A stretch of 64,000 nucleotides of DNA from Methylobacillus flagellatus KT (GTDB taxonomy: Bacteria; Pseudomonadota; Gammaproteobacteria; Burkholderiales; Methylophilaceae): the NCBI RefSeq assembly GCF_000013705.1, contig NC_007947.1, positions 620,001 through 684,000 on the forward strand. The letters are read 5' to 3'. The notes below the pieces were generated by a model. The model did not search any database, was not told the origin of the DNA, and worked only from the letters and a program-made list of their open reading frames with translations. A program made the translations under genes and the position numbers. This document shows positions 36,406-46,374 of this stretch, piece after piece (positions within the stretch are counted from its first letter, which is position 1; the number at the start of each line of letters is the position of its first letter).

Positions 36406-36668
36406 CTTTGCTTCTCCGTTACCAAGTGCTGTCAAAAGCTGCCATTGTACGCGCAAGGCCTTGTATTTGAATAGCTGGTTTTCTCAAATTGTTCATCGGC
36501 AATGTCGCGGCCAGTGGTGTTCATATCTGGTAATGAAACCAATAATATGGAGCCTAAATAACTTGAGTAAAATGCTCGGATATTAACCACTTTCATATTA
36601 TGGTTAATAGGATTAGAATGGTTCACGTGGTATCCGTTTTATAGTGAATAATAAAAGTGAGAGATATG

Positions 36669-37325
36669 ATGAAACTGAAGCGAAGTGTGCTGTTGGCTTG
36701 TGCGTTGATGGTTCCGGCTACTGCAATGGCTGAGGCCGGGGACTGGGTGATCCGTGCGCGCGCGGTAAATATTAGCCCGAATGAAAGTAGCCGTTTGGGA
36801 GATCATACCAATGCCTTATTGGGCGTTGGCGCTGGCTCCAAGCTGGAAGTCAACGATCAGGTGATCCCGGAATTGGATATTTCTTACTATGTGACCAAGA
36901 ACATTGCGCTGGAGTTGATCCTCGCCTTGGGTACTCGTCATGATGTGAGCATCAAGGGTGCCAATGGGGTTGCGAGCGAAAATCTTGGTTCAGTGAACCT
37001 GCTGCCGCCGACATTGACAGTGCAATGGCATTTCCGTCCCGACCAGACAGTTGATCCATATGTCGGTGCAGGTATCAACTATACGCGTTTTATGGATAAC
37101 GGCCTCCATTCCAGTCAGGTGGGAGATATCCGTGTAGAGCGCAACAGCTGGGCTCCTGCGTTTCAAGCCGGTTTCGATATCAATCTCAAGGATGGCTGGT
37201 TGCTCAACGCTGACGTCAAGTATCTTTGGATCGATACCGACGTCAAGCTCAAGGACGGCCCCAAGATCGATAGCTTGGACATCAACCCCTGGGTCATCGG
37301 CTTTGGTTTTGGTAAGCGCTTCTAA
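36669..37325 (+). CDS. ompW: OmpW-family outer-membrane protein
   Basis: OmpW is an eight-stranded beta-barrel that forms a small hydrophobic channel. The 218-residue protein has a signal peptide (MKLKRSVLLACALMVPATAMA, cleaved before EAGDW), then GDWVIRARAVNISPNE, GAGSKLEVNDQVIPELDISYYVTKNIALELI, LGSVNLLPPTLTVQWHF and a terminal Phe (GFGFGKRF). Two adjacent ATGs occur at 36666 and 36669; the second is better spaced from the GTGAGAG ribosome site. Expression of OmpW proteins often rises at low oxygen, which would fit its location beside the cbb3 oxidase genes. Confidence 0.92.
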   Translation: MKLKRSVLLACALMVPATAMAEAGDWVIRARAVNISPNESSRLGDHTNALLGVGAGSKLEVNDQVIPELDISYYVTKNIALELILALGTRHDVSIKGANGVASENLGSVNLLPPTLTVQWHFRPDQTVDPYVGAGINYTRFMDNGLHSSQVGDIRVERNSWAPAFQAGFDINLKDGWLLNADVKYLWIDTDVKLKDGPKIDSLDINPWVIGFGFGKRF

Positions 37326-37411
37326 TTGCTCATCAACCGCAATCTGCGGTTTGGCATAAATCGCCTGGTGGCCGATAATCTTGGTTTGGATTGTCGGCTG
37401 CAGGTGAGCAT

Positions 37412-37987
37412 ATGTTGAGATGGCTGTGGATGTTCCTGGTTTTTTCCTTGGTTGCATGCGGTCCGGGGAAGCAGGAGCTGGAACTGTACGGTACTGATAT
37501 CAGCGACAGGGAGCTGGAAGGAGCTTTCACCCTGACTGACCACCTGGGGCAGGTGAGGCACCTGGAAGATTTCAAGGGCAAGGTAGTGGTGGTGTTTTTC
37601 GGTTATACGCATTGCCCGGACGTTTGCCCTACAACCATGCTTTCCATGGCGAATGCCATGAAGCTGATGGGAGACAAGGCGCAAGAAGTCCAGGTGTTAT
37701 TTATCAGTGTGGATCCTGAACGTGATACGCCGGAGGTGCTGGCGCAGTATGTTCCATTTTTTGATGCGCGGTTCATTGGATTGAATGGGACGCCAGAGCA
37801 GTTGAAGCAGGCTGCAAGAAATTACAAGGTGGTATACGCCAAGCGGTCGGTGGAAGGTGGTGATGCCTATACGGTCGATCACAGCGCCGGGATATATGTG
37901 GTTGATCGCAAGGGTCGGGTTCGTGCTTATTTGCGGCATGACGCAACGCCGGAACAACTGGTACATGATATTACCCAATTTTTTTAG
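37412..37987 (+). CDS. SCO1/SenC-family copper chaperone, lipoprotein
   Basis: Sco proteins deliver copper to cytochrome oxidase or act as thiol-disulfide partners in its assembly. The 191-residue protein has a lipoprotein signal with lipobox LVAC near residue 15, a thioredoxin-like fold, the copper-binding CPDVCP motif in FGYTHCPDVCPTTM and the third ligand His in YTVDHSAGIYVV. An in-frame start lies 7 codons upstream, but MLRWLWMFL has GGTGA at proper spacing. It sits just before ccoN, so it likely serves cbb3 assembly. Confidence 0.93.
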   Translation: MLRWLWMFLVFSLVACGPGKQELELYGTDISDRELEGAFTLTDHLGQVRHLEDFKGKVVVVFFGYTHCPDVCPTTMLSMANAMKLMGDKAQEVQVLFISVDPERDTPEVLAQYVPFFDARFIGLNGTPEQLKQAARNYKVVYAKRSVEGGDAYTVDHSAGIYVVDRKGRVRAYLRHDATPEQLVHDITQFF

Positions 37988-37995
37988 GGTTTTTC

Positions 37996-38025
37996 TTGTC
38001 CATGAGCTTGGATAAAGAATATAAT
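37996..38025 (+). promoter_or_regulatory. Candidate promoter of the ccoNOQP operon
   Basis: TTGTCC at 37996 and a perfect TATAAT at 38020 are separated by 18 bases and lie 42 bases before the ccoN ATG, starting right after the sco stop. I saw no FNR or ANR box (TTGAT-N4-ATCAA) here. Confidence 0.5.
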
Positions 38026-38066
38026 TTTGGGATTTTTAAAATTCGACTTTTTTGAGGAGTGCGACC

Positions 38067-39524
38067 ATGGCAACGGCAAGCATTGCGTCTGCTGGTGTTG
38101 GTGCTAGCGAACAATATAACTACGATATTATTCGCAAGTTCGCCATCATGACCTTGATCTGGGGAGCGATTGGGATGTTCGTCGGCGTATATATCGCCTC
38201 TGAGCTGGCCTTTCCGTTCCTTAATTTCGATAGCCCGTACATTACATTCGGGCGTTTGCGCCCGGTGCATACCAGTGGCGTGATCTTCGGTTTCGGTGGC
38301 AGTGCCCTGTTTGCAACTTCTTACTATGTTGTACAGCGTACCTGTCAGGCTCGCTTGTTCGGCGGAGAGGGGTTGGCCAATTTCACCTTCTGGGGCTGGC
38401 AGGCAGCAGTTGCACTCTCTGCATTGGGTTATATGTTTGGCTATACCCAGGCACGTGAGTATGCCGAGATGACGTGGCCGGTTGACTTGCTGATCCTCTT
38501 CGTCTGGGTGGCTTATCTGAGCATTTATGTGGGGACTTTGCTCAAACGCAAGCAGCCACATATCTACGTCGCCAATTGGTTCTACCTTGCCTTCATTCTG
38601 GCAACCGCATTGCTGCATATCTTCAATAATCTGCAAGTGCCAGTGAAGCTGTTCTCCCTGGAATCCTACAGTCTGTTCGCCGGCACCCAGGATGCGATGA
38701 CGCAATGGTGGTACGGCCACAATGCAGTGGGCTTCTTCCTGACCGCGGCCTTCCTCGGCATGATGTACTACTTCGTACCTAAGCAAGCCGGCCGTCCTGT
38801 CTACTCCTACCGACTGTCCATCCTGCACTTCTGGGCGATTATCTTCCTGTACATGTGGGCCGGTGCGCACCACTTGCACTGGACTGCATTGCCTGACTGG
38901 ACCGGCACGCTGGCCGCCACCTTCTCCATCATGCTGTTGCTGCCATCCTGGGGCGGCATGATCAACGGCATCATGACCTTGTCTGGTGCCTGGGACAAAC
39001 TGCGTACCGATCCGGTGATTCGCTTCCTGATCGTCGCATTGTCCTTCTACGGTATGTCCACTTTTGAAGGCCCAATGATGTCCCTGAAGGATGTGAATGC
39101 GCTGTCGCACTATACGGACTGGACCGTAGGTCATGTTCACTCCGGTGCGCTGGGCTGGGTTGCCATGATTACCTTCGGCAGTATGTATCACCTGGTGCCA
39201 CGCATCTGGAACACGCAGATGTACAGCCTGCGCCTGATCAATGTCCACTTCTGGTTGGCGACGATCGGGGTGTTGCTCTACATCACCGCCATGTGGATCT
39301 CGGGCATCATGCAAGGCTTGATGTGGCGTGCGTTCGATGATTTCGGCAACCTTCAGTATTCCTTCGTCGAGTCTGTTGCTGCTGCGCATCCGTTCTATGT
39401 CATGCGCGCCGCTGGCGGGGCATTCTTCCTCGCGGGCATGATTCTCATGTGCTACAACATGTACAAGACCATTCGCCAAGGCAGTACAGAGGCCCATGCC
39501 GGTCTCAATGTGGCAACGGCCTGA
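38067..39524 (+). CDS. ccoN: Cytochrome c oxidase cbb3-type subunit I
   Basis: CcoN is the catalytic membrane subunit of the high-affinity cbb3 oxidase, holding heme b and the heme b3-CuB site where oxygen is reduced. The 485-residue protein has about twelve membrane helices and the conserved histidines in [37 protein letters not shown] and [19 protein letters not shown] precedes the ATG at 38067; an in-frame start five codons upstream is poorer. It is first in ccoNOQP. A long open frame on the opposite strand is a shadow of this gene. Confidence 0.96.
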   Translation: MATASIASAGVGASEQYNYDIIRKFAIMTLIWGAIGMFVGVYIASELAFPFLNFDSPYITFGRLRPVHTSGVIFGFGGSALFATSYYVVQRTCQARLFGGEGLANFTFWGWQAAVALSALGYMFGYTQAREYAEMTWPVDLLILFVWVAYLSIYVGTLLKRKQPHIYVANWFYLAFILATALLHIFNNLQVPVKLFSLESYSLFAGTQDAMTQWWYGHNAVGFFLTAAFLGMMYYFVPKQAGRPVYSYRLSILHFWAIIFLYMWAGAHHLHWTALPDWTGTLAATFSIMLLLPSWGGMINGIMTLSGAWDKLRTDPVIRFLIVALSFYGMSTFEGPMMSLKDVNALSHYTDWTVGHVHSGALGWVAMITFGSMYHLVPRIWNTQMYSLRLINVHFWLATIGVLLYITAMWISGIMQGLMWRAFDDFGNLQYSFVESVAAAHPFYVMRAAGGAFFLAGMILMCYNMYKTIRQGSTEAHAGLNVATA

Positions 39525-39568
39525 ACGGGCGCTTGATTGTTAGACGAGTTACTGTACTGGAGTTATTC

Positions 39569-40303
39569 ATGAAGCATGACAAAATTGAGCGCAACCTGGG
39601 CATATTGCTGGTGTTCACCATGCTGGCCATCAGCGCGGGCGGCATGGTTGAAATTATTCCCCTGTTTTTCATTGAAGAAACAGTGGAGAAGGTGGATGGC
39701 GTCCGGCCTTACACGCCACTTGAGCAACGTGGGCGGGATATTTATGTCAGAGAAGGTTGCTATCTCTGTCATTCGCAGATGATTCGTCCATTCCGCGATG
39801 AGGCATTGCGCTATGGCCATTACTCGCTGGCTGCAGAATCCAAGTACGATCACCCGTTCCAATGGGGTTCCAAGCGTACAGGTCCTGATTTGGCACGTGT
39901 GGGCGGCAAGTATTCCAATAGTTGGCATACTCAGCACTTGATTGCTCCCCGTTCCTTGGTGCCTGAATCAGTGATGCCGAATTATCCTTGGCTGGCGACG
40001 ACTGAACTTCAATATGATGATATTCAGGATCGGATGCGCGCCCTGCGTCGTGTCGGCGTGCCGTACTCAAACAGTCAGGCCGAGTATGAGCGCAATGTAG
40101 AGGAGTTCGGTGAAGAGATAGCCGATCAATTACATATTCCCAATGCAAAAGAGAGTTTAGTGGAGCAGGCTAAATCTGGTAATTACGATACGGATCCAAG
40201 CAATATCACTGAAATGGATGCATTGGTGGCCTATTTGCAGGTGCTGGGCACCATGGTGGATTTCAAGAAATATGATGACGATTATTTTGTCAAATTCCGC
40301 TAA
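39569..40303 (+). CDS. ccoO: Cytochrome c oxidase cbb3-type subunit II (monoheme)
   Basis: CcoO is a membrane-anchored monoheme cytochrome c that passes electrons to CcoN. The 244-residue protein has one N-terminal membrane helix (LGILLVFTMLAISAGGMVEI), then the heme site CYLCHSQMIRPFRDE near residue 70, KRTGPDLARVGGKYSNSWHTQHL and SVMPNYPWL with the axial Met. A GGAG ribosome site lies before the ATG at 39569; upstream in-frame codons run back into ccoN and are not ccoO. It lies 44 bases after ccoN and 9 bases before ccoQ. Confidence 0.96.
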   Translation: MKHDKIERNLGILLVFTMLAISAGGMVEIIPLFFIEETVEKVDGVRPYTPLEQRGRDIYVREGCYLCHSQMIRPFRDEALRYGHYSLAAESKYDHPFQWGSKRTGPDLARVGGKYSNSWHTQHLIAPRSLVPESVMPNYPWLATTELQYDDIQDRMRALRRVGVPYSNSQAEYERNVEEFGEEIADQLHIPNAKESLVEQAKSGNYDTDPSNITEMDALVAYLQVLGTMVDFKKYDDDYFVKFR

Positions 40304-40312
40304 GGAGTAAAG

Positions 40313-40483
40313 ATGATGGAATGGTTGCTTTGGTTCACCCGTTTTGAAAACACTAAGCCTTTATCTTTGTTGATTTTCTTTCTCGTGTTCTGCGGCATCC
40401 TGTTCTATGTCTTCGGAAGCAAAAAGCGCGGCGAAAGGCTGGAAAGCCACAAGCATATTCCGTTGCAAGATGACGAAATCTAG
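40313..40483 (+). CDS. ccoQ: cbb3-type oxidase subunit IV (small membrane protein)
   Basis: This 56-residue protein reads MMEWLLWFTRFENTKPLSLL, then a single membrane helix (IFFLVFCGILFYVFG), then a charged cytosolic tail ending LQDDEI. Size, topology and its place between ccoO and ccoP identify CcoQ, which stabilises the assembled oxidase. TAAGGAG precedes the ATG. A second ATG (40316) one codon in is possible. Confidence 0.92.
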   Translation: MMEWLLWFTRFENTKPLSLLIFFLVFCGILFYVFGSKKRGERLESHKHIPLQDDEI

Positions 40484-40498
40484 TTAGGAAAGCATTAT

Positions 40499-41434
40499 AT
40501 GAGTCAGGATAAGGCTACGACGACACCAAAAACTACGGGCCATAGCTGGGATGGTATCGAGGAATATACCAACCCGTTACCCACCTGGTGGATATGGGGG
40601 TTTTACATTACATTCATCTTTACAGTGGTCTACTGGCTGCTGTATCCCGCCTGGCCGATTGGCGACAAGTTCACCAAAGGTGTTCCTGGTTTGCACACCA
40701 TTACCTATACCGCGACGACGGCGGATGGCAAAGAGGTGGAAAAAACAACCCATTGGAACATGCGTGCCAAATACATGCGGGAAATGAATGAACACCAGGC
40801 CGCGCAGAAACAGTGGTTCGACAAAGTGGCTGCGATGCCGTTCGAGGATGTGGCCAAGGACGCGGAGTTGATGCAATTCGTGAATTCCGCTGGCAAGACC
40901 CTGTTTTCTGACAACTGCGCTGCTTGTCACCAAGCCGGCGGTCAAGGCAAGATCGGTATGGCGCCGAACCTGACTGATGACCATTGGCAGTTCGGCGGTA
41001 CTTATGAGCAGATCCACGCAAGCATCGAAGGAGGGCGCAATGGCATCATGCCGCCCTTCAAGAATTCTTTGCAAGATGACCAGATCACCCAGCTTGCGCA
41101 TTATGTGCTGAGTTTGTCTGGGGAGCCGCATGATTCATCATTGGCTGAGCAAGGTAAAACCCTATTCAATGGCGCGGGCATCTGCTTTACCTGTCACGGA
41201 CCTGATGCCAAGGGTAATACGGCCATGGGCTCTGCTGATCTGACCGATAAGATATGGCTTTGGGCAGATGTTGTCGGCAAGACAGGGCAGGAGGCCAAGG
41301 TTGCGGAAGTCAAGCGCATCATTGCAAACGGTATGAATACTGGTGTGATGCCAGCTTGGGAAGGTCGCTTAAAGCCAGAACAAATCAAGCTCCTGACGGT
41401 CTATGTACATGACACACTGGGCGGCGGTCATTAA
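40499..41434 (+). CDS. ccoP: Cytochrome c oxidase cbb3-type subunit III (diheme)
   Basis: CcoP is the diheme cytochrome c that receives electrons from soluble donors. The 311-residue protein has an N-terminal WDGIEEYTNPLPTWW segment, a membrane helix (residues ~28-50), and two heme c sites: CAACHQAGGQG near residue 140 and CFTCHGPDAKG near 230. Axial Met candidates lie in GIMPPF and GVMPAW. A terminator-like hairpin follows, separating the structural genes from ccoGHI. Confidence 0.96.
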   Translation: MSQDKATTTPKTTGHSWDGIEEYTNPLPTWWIWGFYITFIFTVVYWLLYPAWPIGDKFTKGVPGLHTITYTATTADGKEVEKTTHWNMRAKYMREMNEHQAAQKQWFDKVAAMPFEDVAKDAELMQFVNSAGKTLFSDNCAACHQAGGQGKIGMAPNLTDDHWQFGGTYEQIHASIEGGRNGIMPPFKNSLQDDQITQLAHYVLSLSGEPHDSSLAEQGKTLFNGAGICFTCHGPDAKGNTAMGSADLTDKIWLWADVVGKTGQEAKVAEVKRIIANGMNTGVMPAWEGRLKPEQIKLLTVYVHDTLGGGH

Positions 41435-41448
41435 ATCGCATGATGCTG

Positions 41449-41480
41449 AATAAAGGCTCACGGTGACGTGGGCCTTTATT
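41449..41480 (+). terminator. Hairpin between ccoP and ccoG
   Basis: AATAAAGGC pairs with GCCTTTATT (9 bp), with an inner CACG-GTGA-CGTG extension. No long T-run follows, so it may only partly stop transcription and set lower ccoGHI expression, or protect the ccoNOQP mRNA 3' end. Confidence 0.65.
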
Positions 41481-41524
41481 GCTAGCGTAGCTCATTTTTA
41501 GAGGGGTGGTGTATTACCAGCGTT

Positions 41525-42961
41525 ATGGAAGCAACTAGTTCGGCCAGCACTACTAAGAAATCCCCGCTTCTAAACCGGCAAATCCCGATTGTTACCCGTT
41601 CGGTAAAAGGCAAATTCCGCAATTTCAAGACTGCGGTGATGGTGATTGCCTATTCCGTCTATTTTCTATTGCCATGGCTTCCATGGGAACGCAATAGCGC
41701 TGCGAGCCAGGCGATACTCTTTGACTTGGAGTCGCGCCGCTTTTTCATCTTCAATCTGATCGTCTATCCTCAGGATATTTTCTGGCTGGCCATGTTGCTG
41801 TTCATAGCAGCTGCCCTGCTGTTTTTCACTACGGGCCTGATTGGCCGTGCCTGGTGCGGCTATTTCTGTTTCCAGACCCTGTGGACTGACCTTTTTATCA
41901 TGATTGAGCGCCTGATCCAGGGGGAGCGGCCGGCACGCCTGAGGTTGCTCAAGCAGCCCTGGAATGCTGAGAAGATCATCAAGGTTGGAGGGTCACATGC
42001 CCTGATGGTGCTGGTCTCATTCTGGACTGCAGTGACGTTTGCCTGCTATTTTACCTATGCGCCGGATTTCGTACCCCGGCTGTTCAGCGGTACAGCAGCA
42101 GAGGCAGGATATATCACGGTCGTCGTGCTGACCATCACGACGTATGTGGCCGCGGGTTTGTCTCGCGAGCACATTTGCACGCTTGCTTGCCCATATGCCA
42201 GGTTCCAGGGAGTCATGTACGAGCCGGATACCTTGACTGTTGCCTATGATGTGAGGCGAGGCGAGGGCACGGCTGGCCGCAAGGCGCCAGTCAAGGGATT
42301 GCGTACGCGTGAGGAGCGCCAGGCGGCAGGGCATGGAGATTGTATCGATTGCGGTTACTGTGTCCAGGTTTGCCCGACGGGGATCGATATCCGGGACGGC
42401 CTGCAGTACCAGTGTATTTCCTGTGGGCTGTGCATCGATGCGTGCAATACGATCATGGACTCGATCGGTTCTCCCCGTGGCTTGATCCGCTATGATTCAG
42501 AACAGAACATTGCAAGTCCCTCTCCTCATCAGCCGCGTCTGGAGTGGAAACGTCCCAAGGTGTTGGGTTATGCCTCAGCGCTGATGGTGGCGACCGTGAT
42601 ATTGTGCTACAACATCGGTACTCGCAATGACACCGAGGCCAGTGTACAGCAGATCAGGCAGCCCCTGTTTGTCATGCTGTCTGATGGCAGTGTACGCAAC
42701 CGCTATCAGATCAGTATCGCTAATAAGACAGAACATGAGCAGCGCTATGAGTTGAAAGTGCAGGGAATACCAACCGACGCTCTGGATCTCGGCAATATTC
42801 CAGAAATCAGGGTGCGCGCTGGCAAGAGCCTGAGCCTGAATGCCAAGGTCGATCTTTCCAGTGATCTCGCGCGCAATACCAAGGAATTCTCATTTGTCAT
42901 CATCCCTACCATCGCAGATGCCGAGCCTGTCGTGGTGAAAGCCAATTTCAACAGTCATTGA
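41525..42961 (+). CDS. ccoG: cbb3 oxidase accessory protein CcoG (FixG family, 4Fe-4S)
   Basis: CcoG is a membrane iron-sulfur protein implicated in copper reduction during cbb3 assembly. The 478-residue protein has several membrane helices, CGYFCFQTLWTDLF, EHICTLACPYARFQG, and two ferredoxin-like clusters (CIDCGYCVQVCP and CISCGLCIDAC). After a last membrane helix near 355-375 comes a periplasmic Ig-like FixG domain. It starts the ccoGHI assembly group and is 3 bases from the next gene. Confidence 0.95.
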   Translation: MEATSSASTTKKSPLLNRQIPIVTRSVKGKFRNFKTAVMVIAYSVYFLLPWLPWERNSAASQAILFDLESRRFFIFNLIVYPQDIFWLAMLLFIAAALLFFTTGLIGRAWCGYFCFQTLWTDLFIMIERLIQGERPARLRLLKQPWNAEKIIKVGGSHALMVLVSFWTAVTFACYFTYAPDFVPRLFSGTAAEAGYITVVVLTITTYVAAGLSREHICTLACPYARFQGVMYEPDTLTVAYDVRRGEGTAGRKAPVKGLRTREERQAAGHGDCIDCGYCVQVCPTGIDIRDGLQYQCISCGLCIDACNTIMDSIGSPRGLIRYDSEQNIASPSPHQPRLEWKRPKVLGYASALMVATVILCYNIGTRNDTEASVQQIRQPLFVMLSDGSVRNRYQISIANKTEHEQRYELKVQGIPTDALDLGNIPEIRVRAGKSLSLNAKVDLSSDLARNTKEFSFVIIPTIADAEPVVVKANFNSH

Positions 42962-42964
42962 CAC

Positions 42965-43762
42965 ATGCTTAAGCTGATTCCTGCGTTATCTATTGCTGAA
43001 ACCTTGTTTGGCGGCCTCCTTTTCGCCGTTGGGTTGTATTTCTTACTGCGTGCCGTCAGGATCGCTAATTTCTGGGCCGCTGTCCTGAGCGGTGCCATAC
43101 CTTTCATTCTGTATATCATCTACAGTACGCAGCATTGGGCCGGCGGCGATGTGCTTGCCATTCACTTCGTGGTATTCCTTGCCAATGCGGGTCTGCTCGG
43201 CGTGTTCGGCAGCATGAGGCGGAAGAAGCAATCCATGCACTGGGGACCCAAGGTCATCATCGGGTTTTTCATCTTCCTGGCGATTTCCAACGCGATCCTG
43301 CTTTCTATTGCCGGACGCGGCCTGCCACATGGCCTGGCATCTTTTTTCCTCCCCGTTCCTGAGAATGGGCGCGTGCATACGGCTTTTCCCGGTGTCATGC
43401 CGCATGACCGCAACAAGAGCTATCAACCGCACCTGGAGCAGTTGCAACAGCAACAAGCCTTGGGGTGGCAGCTCAAGCTGCTGGGTATCGATGAGCTGAG
43501 CCCCGGCGTTTCGCAGCGCATTGCAGCCCGTATCCTGGACGGCCAAGGCCAGGCCATCACCCAGGCCGAGGTGACGCTCAATTTCTGGCGTATGGCAAAC
43601 AGCCGCGATGACAAGGTTTATTCCCTGAAGGAGCAGGCTGTAGGGGAGTATGCTGCCGATGTCATTCTGCCTGACTCGGGGCGATGGGTTGCCGAGGTTC
43701 TGGTGAAGCAGGGCGACAAGCGTTATCGCAAGCAGGAGTCGCTGTTTATCGGTGATGACTAA
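42965..43762 (+). CDS. ccoH: FixH/CcoH-type cbb3 assembly protein with extra N-terminal membrane domain
   Basis: FixH/CcoH proteins assist cbb3 maturation. This 265-residue protein is longer than the usual ~150-170. The first ~115 residues contain three to four membrane helices (LFGGLLFAVGLYFLLRAV, FWAAVLSGAIPFILYIIY, IHFVVFLANAGLLGVFG, VIIGFFIFLAISNAILL), and the C-terminal ~150 residues form a periplasmic FixH-like beta domain (RIAARILDGQGQAITQAEVTL, then GRWVAEVLVKQGDKRYRKQES). The order G-H-I supports the assignment. The stop overlaps the ccoI ATG by 8 bases. Confidence 0.8.
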   Translation: MLKLIPALSIAETLFGGLLFAVGLYFLLRAVRIANFWAAVLSGAIPFILYIIYSTQHWAGGDVLAIHFVVFLANAGLLGVFGSMRRKKQSMHWGPKVIIGFFIFLAISNAILLSIAGRGLPHGLASFFLPVPENGRVHTAFPGVMPHDRNKSYQPHLEQLQQQQALGWQLKLLGIDELSPGVSQRIAARILDGQGQAITQAEVTLNFWRMANSRDDKVYSLKEQAVGEYAADVILPDSGRWVAEVLVKQGDKRYRKQESLFIGDD

Positions 43763-46175
43763 TCTGCAGGCAATCGGGGTGTCCTGCTACCACTGTGGGC
43801 TGCCGGTGCCCTCCGGCAGCGAGTTTTATGCTGCTATCCTCGGGCAGCGCCGCCGCATGTGCTGTCACGGCTGTCAGGCCGTGGCGGAGTCGATCGTCGA
43901 TAATGGGCTGGAGGATTATTACCAGCACCGTACCGAACTACCCCAGACCGCCGAAGAACTGGTGCCGGAAGAGCTGCGTCAGCTTGAGTTGTATGACCAT
44001 CCTGAAGTGCAGAAAAGCTTTGTGCACGATGAATCGGGAGATCTGCTGGAAGCTTCCCTGATTCTTGAAGGCATCACCTGTGCAGCCTGCATCTGGCTCA
44101 ATGAGCGTCACTTGCAGCAGCTCAATGGCGTGGTGTCCGCTTCCATCAATTACTCTTCTCACCGTGCACGCGTCAGGTGGGACGACAGTAAGATCCGTCT
44201 GAGCCAGATACTGGCGGAGATCCGCAGATTGGGCTATCACGCTCATCCCTTCAGCGCTCAGCAACAGGAAGCCGTACGTGAGCAGCGTCGGCGGCAGGAT
44301 TTCAGGGGGCTGGCGATTGCAGGGCTTTCGGCCGCCCAGGTGATGATGGTGGCTGTGGCGTTTTATGCCGGCCCGGAGCAGGGGCTTGAGCCGGCTACCG
44401 AGCAACTGCTGCGCTGGTTCAGCCTGGTCATCACTGTCCCTGCCATGATCTACTCGGCCTGGCCTTTCTATCAGGCCGCCTGGCGCAGCATTGTCAATCG
44501 CAGGGTCGGCATGGATGTGCCTATCAGCCTGGGCTTGATTACCGGATTCATCGGCAGTGTCTGGGTGACATTCCAGGGCCAGGGCACCGTGTATTACGAC
44601 ACGCTGACCATGCTCATTTTCTTTCTGCTTGCCACACGTTATCTGGAGCGCCATGCGCGCGAGAAGTCAGTAGAAGCGGCAGAAAATCTACACCGCCTGA
44701 TTCCCCCGATGGCGACCAGGCTGGATGCCAATCAGCAACCGCAGATAGTGCCGCTGCATGCATTACAGGCAGGCGATACCTTGCTGGTGAAGCCTGGAGA
44801 GGCAATTGCAGGGGATGGTGTCGTGATTCAAGGACAAAGCCAAGTGGACGAAGCGCTGCTGACGGGTGAAAGTCGACCAGTCGCCAAGCTGCCAGGCGCA
44901 TATGTCTATGCCGGCAGCGTCAATTATGAAAGTCCTTTGCAAGTCAGGGTGACCGGACTCGGAGAGCAGACTGTCATTGCGGGAATCGCGCGCCTGTTGG
45001 ACCGGGCTCAGGCAGAGAAACCTCGTCTGGCCAGGATCGCCGACCATGTGGCCATGTATTTCACTTCCATTCTGCTGGTTGCCGTGGTGCTGATCGGTGC
45101 CGCCTGGTGGTGGATTGCGCCAGAACGTTGCTTTGAAATCGTGCTGTCGGTGCTGGTGGTGAGCTGCCCGTGCGCATTGTCGCTGGCAGCGCCAGCGGCA
45201 TTTGCAGCTGCGGGCTCGCACTTGGTCGGCCGGGGCGTATTGCTGACGCGCGGTCATGCCCTGGAAACCCTTGCCAGGGTCACACATGTGGTATTCGACA
45301 AGACTGGTACACTGACCATGGGACGCCCGCGAATAACAGCGACCATCCCTTATCATGGGTACCAGGCAGGCACAGTGCTGCGTATTGCCGCAAGCCTGGA
45401 GCAAGCCTCAGAACATCCGCTGGCGCGCAGTTTCATGGATATGGTCCCAGCAGGCGAGCGAGCCGGTGGGGTGGATATCCGCAATCATCCAGGCAAGGGT
45501 ATCAGTGGCGAAGTGGACGGCGAGCGTTATTTTATCGGCAATATGGCGCTCAACCCCCAGCTCGCCTATCCCGAGGTGGCAGGCGTGGAACCCGGGAGCA
45601 GCGTCGTATGGCTCAGTAATGCGCAGCAGGTGGTGGCAGCTTTTGTATTGGCTGACACAATGCGCCCCGGTGTGATTGAACTGATTGACCAGCTCAAGAG
45701 CCGCAATATAACAGTTTCGATATTGAGCGGGGATACGGCTTCCAGCGTGCAGCATTTTGCCTCGATAGCCGGGATAGGTGACTGGCGGGCAGCGCTGACT
45801 CCAGAAGGTAAGTTGACTGCGTTACGTGAAATGCAGCAGCGCGGAGAGGTGGTTGCCATGGTAGGGGACGGCATTAATGATGCTCCTGTGCTGGCCGGGG
45901 CACAGGTTTCGTTTGCGATGGGGAGCGGCACGCAAATGGCCCGGGCATCAGGGGACATCGTGCTGCTGGGCGAGAACTTGCTGGAAATTGATCATGCCAT
46001 TACGACAGGGCGTTTCACTGTCAGCATCGTGCGTCAGAATTTCACCTGGGCCTTGGTCTACAATGCATTGGCACTGCCATTTGCCGCTGCCGGGCTGATT
46101 GCGCCGTGGATGGCAGCGATCGGTATGTCAGTAAGCTCCTTGATCGTCATCCTCAATGCCTTGCGGCTGCGATAA
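43755..46175 (+). CDS. ccoI: Copper-translocating P-type ATPase for cbb3 maturation
   Basis: CcoI exports copper across the inner membrane for insertion into cbb3 oxidase. The ~806-residue protein has an N-terminal cysteine-rich segment (CYHCGLPVPSG and CCHGCQAV), a heavy-metal-binding domain with CAACIW near residue 110, eight membrane helices, the translocation motif SCPCALSLAAP near 475, the phosphorylation site DKTGTLT near 515 and the hinge GDGINDAPVL. I use the ATG at 43755 rather than the GTG one codon earlier. No ccoS gene is evident afterwards. Confidence 0.95.
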   Translation: MTNLQAIGVSCYHCGLPVPSGSEFYAAILGQRRRMCCHGCQAVAESIVDNGLEDYYQHRTELPQTAEELVPEELRQLELYDHPEVQKSFVHDESGDLLEASLILEGITCAACIWLNERHLQQLNGVVSASINYSSHRARVRWDDSKIRLSQILAEIRRLGYHAHPFSAQQQEAVREQRRRQDFRGLAIAGLSAAQVMMVAVAFYAGPEQGLEPATEQLLRWFSLVITVPAMIYSAWPFYQAAWRSIVNRRVGMDVPISLGLITGFIGSVWVTFQGQGTVYYDTLTMLIFFLLATRYLERHAREKSVEAAENLHRLIPPMATRLDANQQPQIVPLHALQAGDTLLVKPGEAIAGDGVVIQGQSQVDEALLTGESRPVAKLPGAYVYAGSVNYESPLQVRVTGLGEQTVIAGIARLLDRAQAEKPRLARIADHVAMYFTSILLVAVVLIGAAWWWIAPERCFEIVLSVLVVSCPCALSLAAPAAFAAAGSHLVGRGVLLTRGHALETLARVTHVVFDKTGTLTMGRPRITATIPYHGYQAGTVLRIAASLEQASEHPLARSFMDMVPAGERAGGVDIRNHPGKGISGEVDGERYFIGNMALNPQLAYPEVAGVEPGSSVVWLSNAQQVVAAFVLADTMRPGVIELIDQLKSRNITVSILSGDTASSVQHFASIAGIGDWRAALTPEGKLTALREMQQRGEVVAMVGDGINDAPVLAGAQVSFAMGSGTQMARASGDIVLLGENLLEIDHAITTGRFTVSIVRQNFTWALVYNALALPFAAAGLIAPWMAAIGMSVSSLIVILNALRLR

Positions 46176-46374
46176 CGCAAGACTTGTCTTTTTATATCCC
46201 CAATCGATTTCTGCGCGAAAGTGATGTGTTCTCTTGTAATACGAAGAATGCTTCTTGTTGGTATTTTTCTTTATAAAATCATTAAAAATCAATTATTTAC
46301 AAATAAATTTTCTGTTCATTTCGAAATGGATCAGGTATGATGCATGCAACTGGATACATCCTGTTGGAGGGACT

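Noticed and set aside
37971..39497. 508-codon open frame on the minus strand opposite ccoN
   Set aside because: Shadow of ccoN codon usage; His/Gln-rich, without domain or ribosome site, and ccoN on the plus strand is unmistakable.
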